A DNA stretch of 64,000 nt from Psococerastis gibbosa (Eukaryota; Arthropoda; Insecta; Psocodea; Psocidae). Shown here piece by piece: positions 44,401-50,200 of this stretch (position 1 is the stretch's first letter; every line of letters starts with the position of its first letter). The notes under the pieces are model-generated. The model did no database searches and was not told the origin of the DNA. It worked only from the letters and a program-made list of their open reading frames with translations. The translations under genes were made by a program, and so were the position numbers. The stretch is taken from NCBI GenBank assembly GCA_963971405.1, contig OZ020489.1, positions 29,228,290 to 29,292,289 on the forward strand, given 5' to 3'.

Positions 44401-46906
44401 AAATGTACAATTGTAATAAAATGGTATACCAAACGTTTTGTTCAAATAATCAAAACTGTACAATACTAACCTCAACATCTTCACCAGTGGTACACATAAG
44501 ACTAGACACGAGTTCAACAGCTCCCTCTTCGCCACACACGTGAATTTCTTCAGCCATAATCCCTAAGAGGGCACGTGACCACGCCCATCCGCGCCCAGTG
44601 TCTTTCATCATTTGGATTTCATCTATAACCGCTACTTCATCTGAAGATAATACAAAACCATAACTAATGTTAATGCACTAGTTATCTTAAGCCATTATAA
44701 TAAAAGTACTAGTAGTATATACAAAATCTTAGCTGCCTGAACCGGCTCATAATCCTACTTTGGACTTCAAAGAGAGATACCGTAAGTTAATCAAATGGTT
44801 TGCACCACATTACAAGTCACTACGATTTCATGACCACTGTCGTTGGTAGTTAATAAGATTTACGGGTAAAAGTATTTAAATAAAAATCAGACTATAAATA
44901 GGAGGGCACATCAAACTGTACATGAGCAAATACTTATCATAAAGAGTAGAAGATACACGAGAACAATCATTGAGAAAAGTAAAACAGCATTAAGAATTAG
45001 GCTAGGGAAGGTAACGCGAAAAAACTTTGAAAGGGTACTAAGAGAATCTGGCCAGTAATTGAGTCAACTAGTTATAGGTATTGTAAAAGAATTAAATTTT
45101 CTCATGTGTTTTATAACTATGTCACAACAGCAATTAACCATTTCGTGTTAACGTGTTTGTTGGCATGTTCAGTAAAACATTTCATACGGGCATTTACGCG
45201 GAAAACCCCCTCACAATAATTCATTAAAATAACCCATCGATGTCATTTAAGCTGCTCAATTTTGGACAACTCATTAATGCGAGTTTCCCTGGACACGCGA
45301 ACAAGTACTTACAAGGCAATTTTAGATTAGTCATTTCCACTGTACAGCTGGTATGACTGCTAGGTTCCCCGTCTTCACGAGCGTAGCTTCTTTCCTCTCC
45401 CGTTATTAAATCGCAAGGCGTCCCACGATCATTGGCTTTTTTATAAACCTCTGTGGCAAGCAACTTTAAGGGACCACAATAAATCCCTGACTTAGCCGTC
45501 AAGAAACGCTCAAGAGCATGATAAGTCTTCCCAGAATTAGTAGGGCCTGCATGGAAGACAATTTTTCTCGTCATACTTCGCGCTTCGGGATACCTAAAAT
45601 TGTTTTAACTTGTTAACCTTAAAATTGTATTATTGAAGCCCGTTAACCTTGTCCTACCAACAACACCATCGGGTTTCGCACAATATTCGCATTGTTTCCG
45701 AATGAATTTCTAGTCGTTGTCAAACTGAGGAGTGAACCATGGCCACGCCCCAAGGATTTCCGTCAATGATCACTATACTCTTTTTTTGTTTTGAAAATCT
45801 GGCCACCCTATTCACTCCTGGTTGTCCACCAACGCCGACTACAAGTGCCAATGGGTAAGCTCAGACTTGCTTATCATTAACATTGTCACAGGCGTTAGCT
45901 CGTCGCCAAGTACGGGAACTCTTCTAAAATATACAAATCAGCGAATATATGCAACTTCATCAGTCTAGTAGTTAATTAAGCTTTCATTACCAGTTAGCAG
46001 GAGTTCGTAGATCACTAATCTTCTTTAAATCATCCATACAATCCAAGTGCGGGAACATTTGTTTGGCGTGACATAAAAAGTACGGGAAAATATCAGTAAC
46101 ATGTCCTGCTCCTTGCAAAATGTCAGATATTACAACATGGAGATCGGCTTGCAAAGTTTCTGCTTCCAGGCAATATCTCCGAAAACTCATGTTTGCTTGA
46201 TGTAGGAGATAATCTGTTTAAAAAAAATTTGTTCATGTTATTACTCTTTTCTCTCTCACTCCTTCTTTCTATTGAGAGACTGAGATTATTATATTTTAAG
46301 ATCGTTTAGTGGTTTCAGTGTCTCCTTTCAAATTCACCGTCAACTAAATTACTAAAAAGCAAGTCATTTGTACCAAGACCTGCATCGAATAAACCTGCAA
46401 TAAATAACTCGATTTTCTCAATGATAGGCTATAAATTTATACTAGGTTTCATTTCTGTAGTGCTGACTTGCTAATAGCACCAGCGCGGGGACTGTTAAGT
46501 TACGTAAATGGCTATATGCAGTATAGCTATCATTATGTTTGCACTGATTAACGTCTGTTATATATAGAAACATACTGTCTAAGCCTGTTTCAGCAGCAAG
46601 CACTTTCACTTCTTTCTTTTGAAAGAACTGATTGAGGACCTTCAAAAGATCAGCTTTATTTAGACTTCCGGTTAATTCAACACCAACGTTAATGTCATCA
46701 GGACTAGGTTTGACAGGCACAGGAACAAATAACGTTGACAATCGGCTGTCGTCTTTCCGCCGTCTTGTACTTCTCAAAGTAGTTAGTGCTATATGCCTCT
46801 TGTGGACCGGCCATCGGACAACTTCATGTCTTGAGAACAACTCATAACACTTTCTCGTCATTATAAGAAGTCTATAGCTCTGGGAGGATGTAAATGTATG
46901 CCACAT
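14482..46906 (-). CDS. SUPV3L1: Mitochondrial ATP-dependent RNA helicase Suv3
   Basis: Superfamily 2 (Ski2-like DExH) helicase of the mitochondrial matrix that unwinds RNA for decay with PNPase. Eleven exons join in frame: 46906-46576, 46213-45991, 45593-45313, 44640-44471, 43673-43399, 42876-42735, 17731-17573, 17144-16965, 16049-15901, 15243-15044 and 14651-14482. The product is 759 residues (human 786). The N terminus is basic and Ser/Thr rich, as for mitochondrial import. Walker A GPTNSGKT is at 201-208, DEIQ (motif II) at 285-288, motif [10 protein letters not shown] at 460-467, and the C terminus carries the [18 protein letters not shown] block and a Lys/Arg tail. Every splice site is GT-AG. 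Intron 6 (17732-42734, 25,003 bp) holds three opsin genes and a retrotransposon on the other strand. An alternative start is Met16. It shares a 375 bp divergent promoter region with EIF2A. Confidence 0.97.
15408..15476 (+). repeat. End fragment of the 830 bp TIR element
   Basis: AAAGCTTTCCTTATACTA and the following AATTAGGAAAGTAATAATGG copy the right end of the element. Only about 70 bp remain, in the intron between the last coding exons 9 and 10 of SUPV3L1. Confidence 0.6.
16113..16357. mobile_element. Palindromic element with CAGCAGCCTGATCG ends
   Basis: Inverted ends beginning CAGCAGCCTGATCGAGGCG. It is interrupted by the 66 bp MITE at its centre, and a reverse-oriented relative lies at 16512-16686. 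Located in SUPV3L1 intron 8. Confidence 0.75.
16196..16261. mobile_element. Short hairpin MITE (GGCGCTTATTCC ends)
   Basis: 66 bp palindrome inside another palindromic element (16113-16357); the same outer arms as at 30489-30555. Confidence 0.82.
16512..16686. mobile_element. Palindromic element with CAGCAGCCTGATCG ends, second copy
   Basis: 175 bp with 26 bp inverted ends (GATCGAGGCGATTATAA and its complement). A more decayed third relative, with GGCGATTA...AATCGCC ends, follows at about 16718-16855. Confidence 0.76.
17173..17362 (+). mobile_element. tRNA-headed SINE, nearly full copy
   Basis: Head with A-box-like GTGGAGTGGAACGGACT and a decayed B box, body GCCATACTTCGGAGGC...AAAGCAGGCTG, then TAGTAATACAACAAAAAGTCATTAT. 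Lies in SUPV3L1 intron 7. Confidence 0.7.
18038..18168 (+). promoter_or_regulatory. Opsin-2 promoter and noncoding first exon
   Basis: GGATTA at 18038-18043, 19 bp, then TATAAAA at 18063-18069. The downstream sequence (roughly 18090-18168), ending at a GTAAGT donor, is almost the same in opsin-3 and opsin-4 and should be the untranslated first exon. GGATTA is the reverse complement of TAATCC, the known target of Otd/Otx/Crx homeodomain factors in photoreceptors; its use here is inference. The transcription start is estimated from the TATA box. Confidence 0.78.
18379..19942 (+). CDS. LWS: Long-wavelength opsin (opsin-2)
   Basis: Visual opsin of 374 residues from exons 18379-18742, 18865-19078, 19164-19422 and 19655-19942. 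A noncoding 5' exon ends at 18168 (donor GTAAGT) and joins the ATG exon at 18368. Motifs are intact: N23-Q-T sequon, Cys126/Cys203, D150-R-Y, Glu197, Lys322 Schiff-base lysine, NPIVY 328-332 and HPK 336-338. The second coding intron starts with GCAAGT, not GT; reading frame and homology to opsin-1 fix this junction. The stop TAA is followed directly by G|GTACTT, the donor of a 3' UTR intron ending at 20056. The gene lies on the + strand inside SUPV3L1 intron 6, whose host runs on the minus strand. The protein is identical to opsin-3. Function by family is certain; absorption maximum cannot be read. Confidence 0.96.
20057..20255 (+). other. Opsin-2 3' UTR terminal exon
   Basis: Starts after an AATCAG acceptor paired with the donor at 19944. 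It carries an inverted pair AGTGAAGA / TCTTCACT (stem about 8 bp) and ATTAAA at 20208-20213 as likely poly(A) signal. The same exon follows opsin-3 and opsin-4, which is the main evidence. The end is approximate. Confidence 0.65.
20386..20590 (-). repeat. Repeat carrying a decayed tRNA-like sequence
   Basis: Reverse-oriented relative of 4995-5200: shares GTGCTAACCTGTCTAGCAA upstream and CTCTAATTTTGACTATA downstream. The acceptor stem no longer pairs. Confidence 0.55.
21135..21504. mobile_element. Foldback element with TACGTA ends
   Basis: About 370 bp; outer TACGTA and CACCCC / GGGGTG pairs plus an inner inverted pair (CAAGTTATTAAAGATTTGGCTCAT and its near complement near 21425-21447). Family not recognised. 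Confidence 0.65.
22378..22657. mobile_element. Long hairpin MITE, family with AACAAACGTCAATG arms
   Basis: 280 bp foldback with GGCGGGTATTCC / GGAATAGCCGCC ends, arms of more than 100 bp, TAA before and TTA after. A close relative is at 27484-27748. Confidence 0.83.
22986..23205 (-). mobile_element. tRNA-headed SINE, nearly full copy
   Basis: On the minus strand: head GCAGAGTAGTGGTACAGACT with B box GGTTGGTTCGAGTTCC, body with AAAGCAGGCTGTCCCGGGC and TCCGCTAGGTTGGCTTAGTA, and a TTTATTTATT tail. The best copy for defining the family. Confidence 0.78.
23626..23756 (+). promoter_or_regulatory. Opsin-3 promoter and noncoding first exon
   Basis: GGATTA at 23626-23631, exactly 19 bp, TATAAAA at 23651-23657, then an untranslated exon ending at 23756 before GTAAGT. 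A GGCTTCAC-like stretch lies just upstream of GGATTA, shared with opsin-4 and partly with opsin-2. The 5' UTR intron is 141 bp (23757-23897). Confidence 0.78.
23909..25512 (+). CDS. LWS: Long-wavelength opsin (opsin-3)
   Basis: Second tandem copy, exons 23909-24272, 24395-24608, 24694-24952 and 25225-25512, giving 374 residues identical to opsin-2. The ATG at 23909 is preferred over an in-frame ATG at 23852, because the latter lies in the intron between the noncoding exon (ends 23756) and the acceptor at 23897. It keeps the GC donor (GCAAGT) after the second coding exon and the 3' UTR intron (25514-25624). The third coding intron is 272 bp against 232 bp in opsin-2 and is nearly identical to that of opsin-4. 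All rhodopsin hallmarks (D150-R-Y, Lys322, NPIVY, HPK, Cys126/203) are present. The ~150 bp starting ~650 bp past the last exon of opsin-2 recur ~1.7 kb past this gene, marking the duplicated unit. Confidence 0.96.
25625..25810 (+). other. Opsin-3 3' UTR terminal exon
   Basis: Homologous to the opsin-2 terminal exon: acceptor TACAG at 25624, the AGTGAAGA / TCTTCACT pair, and the same following text. The intron from the stop codon (25514-25624) is 111 bp. The end is approximate. Confidence 0.63.
26542..27088. mobile_element. Foldback element with internally repeated arms
   Basis: 547 bp inverted repeat. Each arm holds two tandem units of a GATGGGCCAAGTTCC-type motif next to TTGTGATATC, then an ATTTTCTCTTTGAATATTTTC block. 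It lies 3' of opsin-3. Confidence 0.82.
27484..27748. mobile_element. Long hairpin MITE, second copy
   Basis: 265 bp copy of the 22378-22657 element with the same arms. It interrupts a segment that is otherwise duplicated downstream of opsin-2 (near 20740), so it inserted after the opsin duplication or was lost from the other copy. Confidence 0.83.
28688..28995 (+). repeat. Interspersed repeat with CAAC tail
   Basis: CTTGGTAGTGTGCACAGCGT start, CCCCAAGTGGTTCGGAATCC middle, CAGACTCACTCCCCCCGCCA and an AACAACAACAAC tail. Relatives at 41912-42225 and, reversed, 49588-49785. Confidence 0.72.
29317..30149 (+). mobile_element. TIR element of about 830 bp, copy 2
   Basis: Same ends and nearly the same length as copy 1. 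The tandem CAGACAGACCGAC stretch near 29980-30030 is expanded here. Confidence 0.78.
30489..30555. mobile_element. Short hairpin MITE
   Basis: 67 bp palindrome with GGCGCTTATTCCACC arms, TTA on both sides. Confidence 0.84.
30753..30884. mobile_element. Hairpin MITE
   Basis: 132 bp foldback between TAA (30750-30752) and TTA (30885-30887), with the TTGACGTGGTAGCAGACATT core of the family. Confidence 0.82.
30885..32631. other. Intergenic sequence before opsin-4
   Basis: Apart from the SINE at 31250-31385 I see no gene or named element; a C run lies near 32402-32415. Confidence 0.5.
31250..31385 (-). mobile_element. SINE body copy
   Basis: Complement of TCCGCTAGGTTGGCTTAGTA and GCAGGCGGTCCCGGG; ends at CTGGCCATGCTTCGAAG. 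Confidence 0.7.
32632..32761 (+). promoter_or_regulatory. Opsin-4 promoter and noncoding first exon
   Basis: GGATTA at 32632-32637, again 19 bp before TATAAAA at 32657-32663; the noncoding exon ends at 32761. The exon carries a few substitutions relative to opsin-2 and opsin-3, and the sequence beyond the donor is unrelated to theirs, so the conserved core stands out. Confidence 0.78.
33602..35205 (+). CDS. LWS: Long-wavelength opsin (opsin-4)
   Basis: Third copy inside SUPV3L1 intron 6, exons 33602-33965, 34088-34301, 34387-34645 and 34918-35205, 374 residues. It differs from opsin-2 and opsin-3 at only two places, both in TM4: Ala178 to Thr and Ser182 to Ala. A longer open frame begins at 33467, but that stretch is the 5' UTR intron (32762-33592, 831 bp, unrelated to those of the other copies); the acceptor AG ends at 33592 and ATG follows at 33602. 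Coding introns are almost the same as in opsin-3, including the GC donor, whereas the 5' UTR intron and 3' UTR intron are unrelated in sequence. Core motifs are intact. A duplicate whose coding block was homogenised is the best reading. Confidence 0.96.
35762..35980 (+). other. Opsin-4 3' UTR terminal exon
   Basis: Acceptor CTTACAG ends at 35761; AGTGAAGA and TCTTCACT are kept although the intervening loop is different and longer. AATAAA at 35963-35968 is the likely poly(A) signal. The intron from the stop (35207-35761) is 555 bp and unlike those of the other copies. Confidence 0.62.
36100..36460 (+). pseudogene. LINE remnant, 5' part (ORF1 tail)
   Basis: An open stretch ends with [13 protein letters not shown] and a stop at 36414, then a short spacer cut by the Gypsy insertion. 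The continuation after the insertion begins the LINE ORF2, so this should be the end of ORF1. I do not recognise the clade from this part alone; its left boundary is not visible. Confidence 0.5.
36461..40970 (+). mobile_element. Intact Ty3/Gypsy LTR retrotransposon
   Basis: Two 189 bp LTRs (36461-36649 and 40782-40970) begin TGTCATG and end ATAACA and differ at one base that I can see (T/C in the CCATGATT / CCACGATT stretch). The element is flanked by a 5 bp target duplication GTTTG (36456-36460 and 40971-40975). A primer site beginning TTGGCGCAGT follows the left LTR, resembling tRNA-Ser-type sites of insect elements, and a purine tract (GAGGGGAGGGA) precedes the right LTR. It carries one uninterrupted gag-pol frame. 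Near-identical LTRs and an open frame point to a recent insertion. It sits in the ORF1-ORF2 spacer of an older LINE, within SUPV3L1 intron 6. Confidence 0.96.
36736..40770 (+). CDS. Gag-Pol polyprotein of the Ty3/Gypsy element
   Basis: 1344 residues from ATG 36736; the open frame extends upstream to a TTG inside the LTR, but the ATG after the primer site is the natural start. Order of domains (approximate residues): gag to about 250; two CCHC zinc knuckles about 257-292 (C-x2-C-x4-H-x4-C twice); aspartic protease LDTG at 326-329; reverse transcriptase with YFDD at 605-608; RNase H with STDAS near 752; integrase with HHCC zinc finger around 965-1003 and catalytic D, D, E near 1030, 1082 and 1118. 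The gag and pol parts are fused without a frameshift or internal stop. The domain order PR-RT-RH-IN places it in Metaviridae (Ty3/Gypsy). No envelope-like frame follows. Confidence 0.96.
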   Translation: MDPLVTQALKKMSDAIAALAGKQQPMADAITALATQQTHVKPNQGSTPSLPKFNEGDNFGNYCAQFEGLTTAYNYSADKTKAAFLAQLPPNMYQLAQNLLFPTDLDKATFKQIKDKLLGHLKPTPLRIPSRHALCSRKQHEGESIPDFMASLRALAIPCGYSNTVLDEILKDIFVAGIRSRSILDRLFVEPDTSTLDELYKVAISIERAEESAAKLLAPMPPIQKLNRYTDKPKRGKQENNPSYNPKQQQTGKKPICLACGKGNHVYSDCRSKEKLTCSFCRRQGHVEKVCFQKKKTSSNVHKISDKDAPWCTTVFLQGKPISFELDTGTPVTFLSENVYKALPKPPGLEPCTEVFKPYSDTENAKVIHPLGLVKVSVTYNRQTQLLPAFVVKGDNEPLMGRGWLKQLGIYNCPSVNHINEYYTLTTEFPDVFSDGIGKTEETVSITMKQDVTPVFCKHRPVPYALKDRIEAELNKLVQDGILEPVESSTWATPIVPIQKKGAIRICADYSKTVNPNTVIPTYPIPRVEDLLSTVKNGKIFSKIDIRKAYLCLPVDESTSAILTINTHKGLFRPKRLMFGLAAAPVLWTKFIEKVTHGLSNLAVYFDDLLIAAPDNKTMTERLRLLLERLQSYGLKINADKSIFYSKTVPYLGFEVSSEGIRPLPERLAPIRALPTPTNVSALRTFLGMISYYSKFFPKMATIAAPLYELLQKNKTFLWSDVCSKAFKTLKDEITSDRVLVPYDLNRPVVLSTDASPTGAGATLSHLFDDGLERPITYIHKAFNKSQMNYSQIDKEAYAIKWAVEKLHPYLIGRRFTLITDHLPLLYIFGKQRKKLPPLTATRLLHYALFLQEFNFEIKYRKSEEHGNADFLSRLPQTSQDLKQEEPDYTDEIHVNNITLLPLSGKELARETARDPYGSELIQKLREGVNMGSHEGIYTLQNGCVLRGLRTYIPPKFRKSVLAELHEGHLGIVKMKALARSHVFWPSVDHDIERLGRECSACVLHKGKPLSAKTHYWEYPMAPWERIHADFATYGKLIYLIVVDAHSKWPEIYIVPDMNSSTVIKIFDQLFTSYGFPRTLVTDNQSSLVSRELNIYLQKHGIKHLTIQPYHAATNGLAERMVYSMKQCLRILQYGSGTPTAKLQSFLLSYRRAPHSTTGASPSLLFIKRELRTNLSIGPELPPKIEARREVMFEDPVLQEGESVAVRSFTNPLHKWKQGVVIARDGQLQYTVMVDGVLHRKHVEHIRRTGGGSLMTPQLRQQVPIPLTQTPPIQLDRQSLPPDESTPHREPTPRRELETTQVSPQREVATPSTPQRPPRTPEDDDVPLAIRRPRRERRPYHRLA
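40976..41528 (+). pseudogene. LINE remnant, 3' part with poly(A) tail
   Basis: An ATG at 41022 opens a frame with [17 protein letters not shown], the start of a LINE apurinic endonuclease domain. Near 41140-41165 it jumps to the C-terminal part of the same type of polyprotein ([14 protein letters not shown], then a C-x2-C zinc motif [18 protein letters not shown]). The endonuclease remainder, reverse transcriptase and RNase H are deleted. An A run at about 41509-41528 ends the element. Confidence 0.75.
41786..42225 (+). repeat. Interspersed repeat, second copy
   Basis: Same body as 28688-28995. It also has a front part (AATAATTCGTGTATTTCACA to CCTTAACCTAATGGTGTGCG) that recurs alone at about 35545-35640. 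Confidence 0.68.
43707..43800 (+). mobile_element. SINE 3' fragment in SUPV3L1 intron 4
   Basis: AGTTGAGTGTAAGAGAGGGC, CTCCGCTAGGTTGGCTTAG and TTTATTTATTTATT. Confidence 0.7.
43953..44155. mobile_element. Foldback element in SUPV3L1 intron 4
   Basis: Inverted arms of about 65 bp (AGAATCCGGGCTGATGGGC and GAAAGTGAACTTCCAAAC with complements) around a unique centre of about 70 bp. Confidence 0.78.
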
Positions 46907-47281
46907 TATCCTTACAAGTAGAGTAAATTATTAAGATAAATTAAAAAGTATAGTAAAGAAAGTAAAGAATGCATTCAAAAAATTATCATTGTAAACAAAC
47001 ATAACCCAACCTTGTCATTCTATAGCTATCACCGTGGCTCTAGCTTTCTTTGCCAAAACATCTACTGCCACGGTGAGCTTATTGTAAAATAAGTAATTTC
47101 TGCTTATTTTGGATTTTTTATTCATTTACTGCAGTTGTTGTCTAAAAAGTTGAAATTTCCTTAATTTAACTACATTTTTACTTCCTAAATTCTAATTTTT
47201 TCAACATTCTATAAAATAGCAGACCCTCCACGCTGGCGTTTTGTTTTAGAAACTAAAACCACGAAAAATTAAAAATCTAAA
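46907..47281. promoter_or_regulatory. Divergent SUPV3L1 / EIF2A promoter region
   Basis: Only 375 bp separate the two start codons, which point away from each other, so both promoters must lie here or overlap the 5' UTRs. A TATAAAAT at 47210-47217 is placed plausibly for EIF2A. An inverted pair TCACCGTGG (47029-47037) and CCACGGTGA (47068-47076) lies between them and may be a paired factor site. Confidence 0.7.
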
Positions 47282-50200
47282 ATGGCAGGCGCCGTACCTG
47301 TAGTTGCGGGTAAGAATTTTCTTATAATTTTAGAATATTAGCTAATATTTTGGATTGTCAGTATCTCTAAGCTACGTGCCTTTTTCTGGATCTTCATGTG
47401 TCTGCGGCATACGGTTCAAACTCCGCTATTATATCAATTAGAATAATGTGAAATTTGAATACAATGCACGGTGCTCATGTATTTTGTTATTATTTTGCAA
47501 TATCAAAATATGCTGTCGTCAGCTTAGTTTCATAAAATTAATAAATTATTTATTACCGCCGTCTATTATTTGGTATTTAACAGGCACTGTGTCTTAAAAT
47601 TTAACAAACTGTTTTAAAATAATTGCTTGAAAGTGGAAAACCTTGAAGTCCGTGCTCCCATAATGTATGTAGGCTACGTAACTCGTATTTTAGATTATTT
47701 GCCAAATGTTTCAGTCTGACTTGTAAAAGATGACACTCTTCGAATAAATTATCTCTTCATCAACTTTATATTTTAACTTTCCTCCTAAGTATAAACACTA
47801 TCACCTATGATTAATGTTTGCATGTGCCATATGAATTCACCGGAATTTCACAATTTTTACGGCGTAATGTATCATGAATCTGTTTTTTTCATCTATCAGT
47901 CGTCAATGTTTCTGTTAAATTTTTGGCGATAATTGGAATTCATTCACCAATACACGTTTTTCGTACGAAGTCAAATTTCTCATAAAATACCGATAAATTA
48001 GTTGTAGACGTGGAAGGAATATTAGGAAGGAATAGTATACCAGCACTAACACCGCTTCGTACAGGTTCTGATGGTGTGAAAAAATTCCACGGCTTCAAAA
48101 ACTGGTGAAACGGAGTTTCTTGTACTAGGCTACTTATTTATGGGACTACCTTCTATACCTAATGAGAAATTTGACTATCTATATAGAACAGAATCTGTGC
48201 ATTTGAAATGAGGGTAACTCGGATGCTGCGTATATACTGGAGAGAGAGCGTGTCCTTCTGCCCTCAGTTCTCGCTCCGTATGCGGAGTTTGGAACTCGAT
48301 GTTGAGCCAGTCGGTCCTCGTTCCCAATCCACCGAATGTCTTGTGTTTTTGTGAAGCGAGCGATGTCTTTTATTTTCCTGGACCTCGTCTACCTCGACGT
48401 TATACCTTCATTCCTTCCACTTAATAATGCACTAATAATGTTTTTTTTGTAAAATCTGCCTAAAAAATTGACATCATATGATTCTTTTTTTTTTTTTTAA
48501 ATAATAATAAATGGTTGGAAAAAATGAACGGTAATAGAGGTTGTATAAACCCACTAATGCTGTTAGTATGGCAGCCAATAATTAATTATATATTAGACGA
48601 ATATATTATTGCTCCTTTTTTTTAATTACACCATAGCATTAGGCTTCCGTCATCAGCTTTCTTGCTGCCCAATACAACACATAATCTGGTAAACCTCTGC
48701 TACTGACGAGAGCCGGACACGTCTTAATGTGTTGTCCGTCCATCTCTTTCAGGGCAGGAAGGCTCCGCTGCTACACCTATACGGTGAAGATGTTTTTGAA
48801 GGTAGTCATGACCCGTAGTTAACCTAAATTCCGCTATTGCTCCTAAGACGAGAGGAGCCGGTGTGGAGCGGTTGAATTGAAGTTGAATTTATATATAAGG
48901 TGGGGTTTGCATTGACCTCGTATTTGAACGTGAGCGAGATATTCACGTGGTAGCAGACATTAAAGACAGTCTAAAAATGTCTGCTACCAAGTCAATATCT
49001 CGCTCACGTTCAAATACAAGGTCAATGGAAACCCCGCCTAAGTTATACGCGTGTGCCCTTATCGACGGATTTTATTGCGTCCCTCCTAAGAACATAACTG
49101 TCACATTAAAATTCCTCAGTATGACAGTCATCTGTGTTCGTACACTCATTGGCATGTTGGCATTGTTTTAGCTGTATTTTCTCCGTATAAAAAAATCCCG
49201 CCCATCAAAAATACCAAAAGTCTAAAAAGTATGACGTATGCGACTGCTTCATGCACCAATAGTGCAAAAAACCGTTTTAATTTAGAATAATTTATATGTT
49301 ATTCAATTTCTATTTGTATTTCAGTTCGGGGCTCCCCAGGAATATCTATGAACTATGGCCCTCCCGGCTACGATCCTGTTCCGTCATTTACAAGGGATGA
49401 CAGCAAGTATTGTAAAAGTATGCTTTACAGTCCTGATGGAAAGTACTTTGCTTGGGTCAATGGTGCGGCGTAAGTACTTTAATATATATACTACCACAGT
49501 TATAACGGAAGTATACGTTCCCTGGTTCCCTTGAATATTTGATTTTCTATGGGCTTTACTTAATTTGAAACAATGTTTGTTTGCTTTTCAACGCCTGCTT
49601 AAAGCAACCCTGTTAGTCTGTTTCTTAACATGAGGCACCCTAAGGGCAGACTCCTTTACCTCAGAGAGAAGGCGAGTTGACTGACAGGGTGATTAGAGGA
49701 GGTTCCGAACCACTTGGGCAGCAAAATAAAGCCACACGATTAATTTAGAGGTGACCAGGACTGGACCCCTAGACTGACTCAGATCTTAATCATTTTGATT
49801 CTTATTACAGGGTAAAAGTTGTTAGTACGAGTTCATGGAAGATACAATGCGAAATCGCGCGCCCTAAAACTTGTAATATGGCGTTTTCGCCGTTGGGAAC
49901 TTACCTTATTACATGGGAGTCTTACGTAGTTACGCAGAACAGTCCAGAAGGAAACCGGAATCTACACTTTTATAAATCAGAAAATGGTGAATTGGTTCGG
50001 GAATTTGTTCACAAAAACCAATTGGGATGGTAAGTAATGTGTATATTACAGGAAAATTAATTAGACTTGAGCTTTAAAGCAATTTCCTAAGCCAAGTCTT
50101 GGTCGCATGGAGCAAATTATGTTCTTTCCGTTCCAAGCATGCTTTTTATGTATGGTTGTCATAGCTTAAAAATAGTACATACTATAATATGTCCCGCTTT

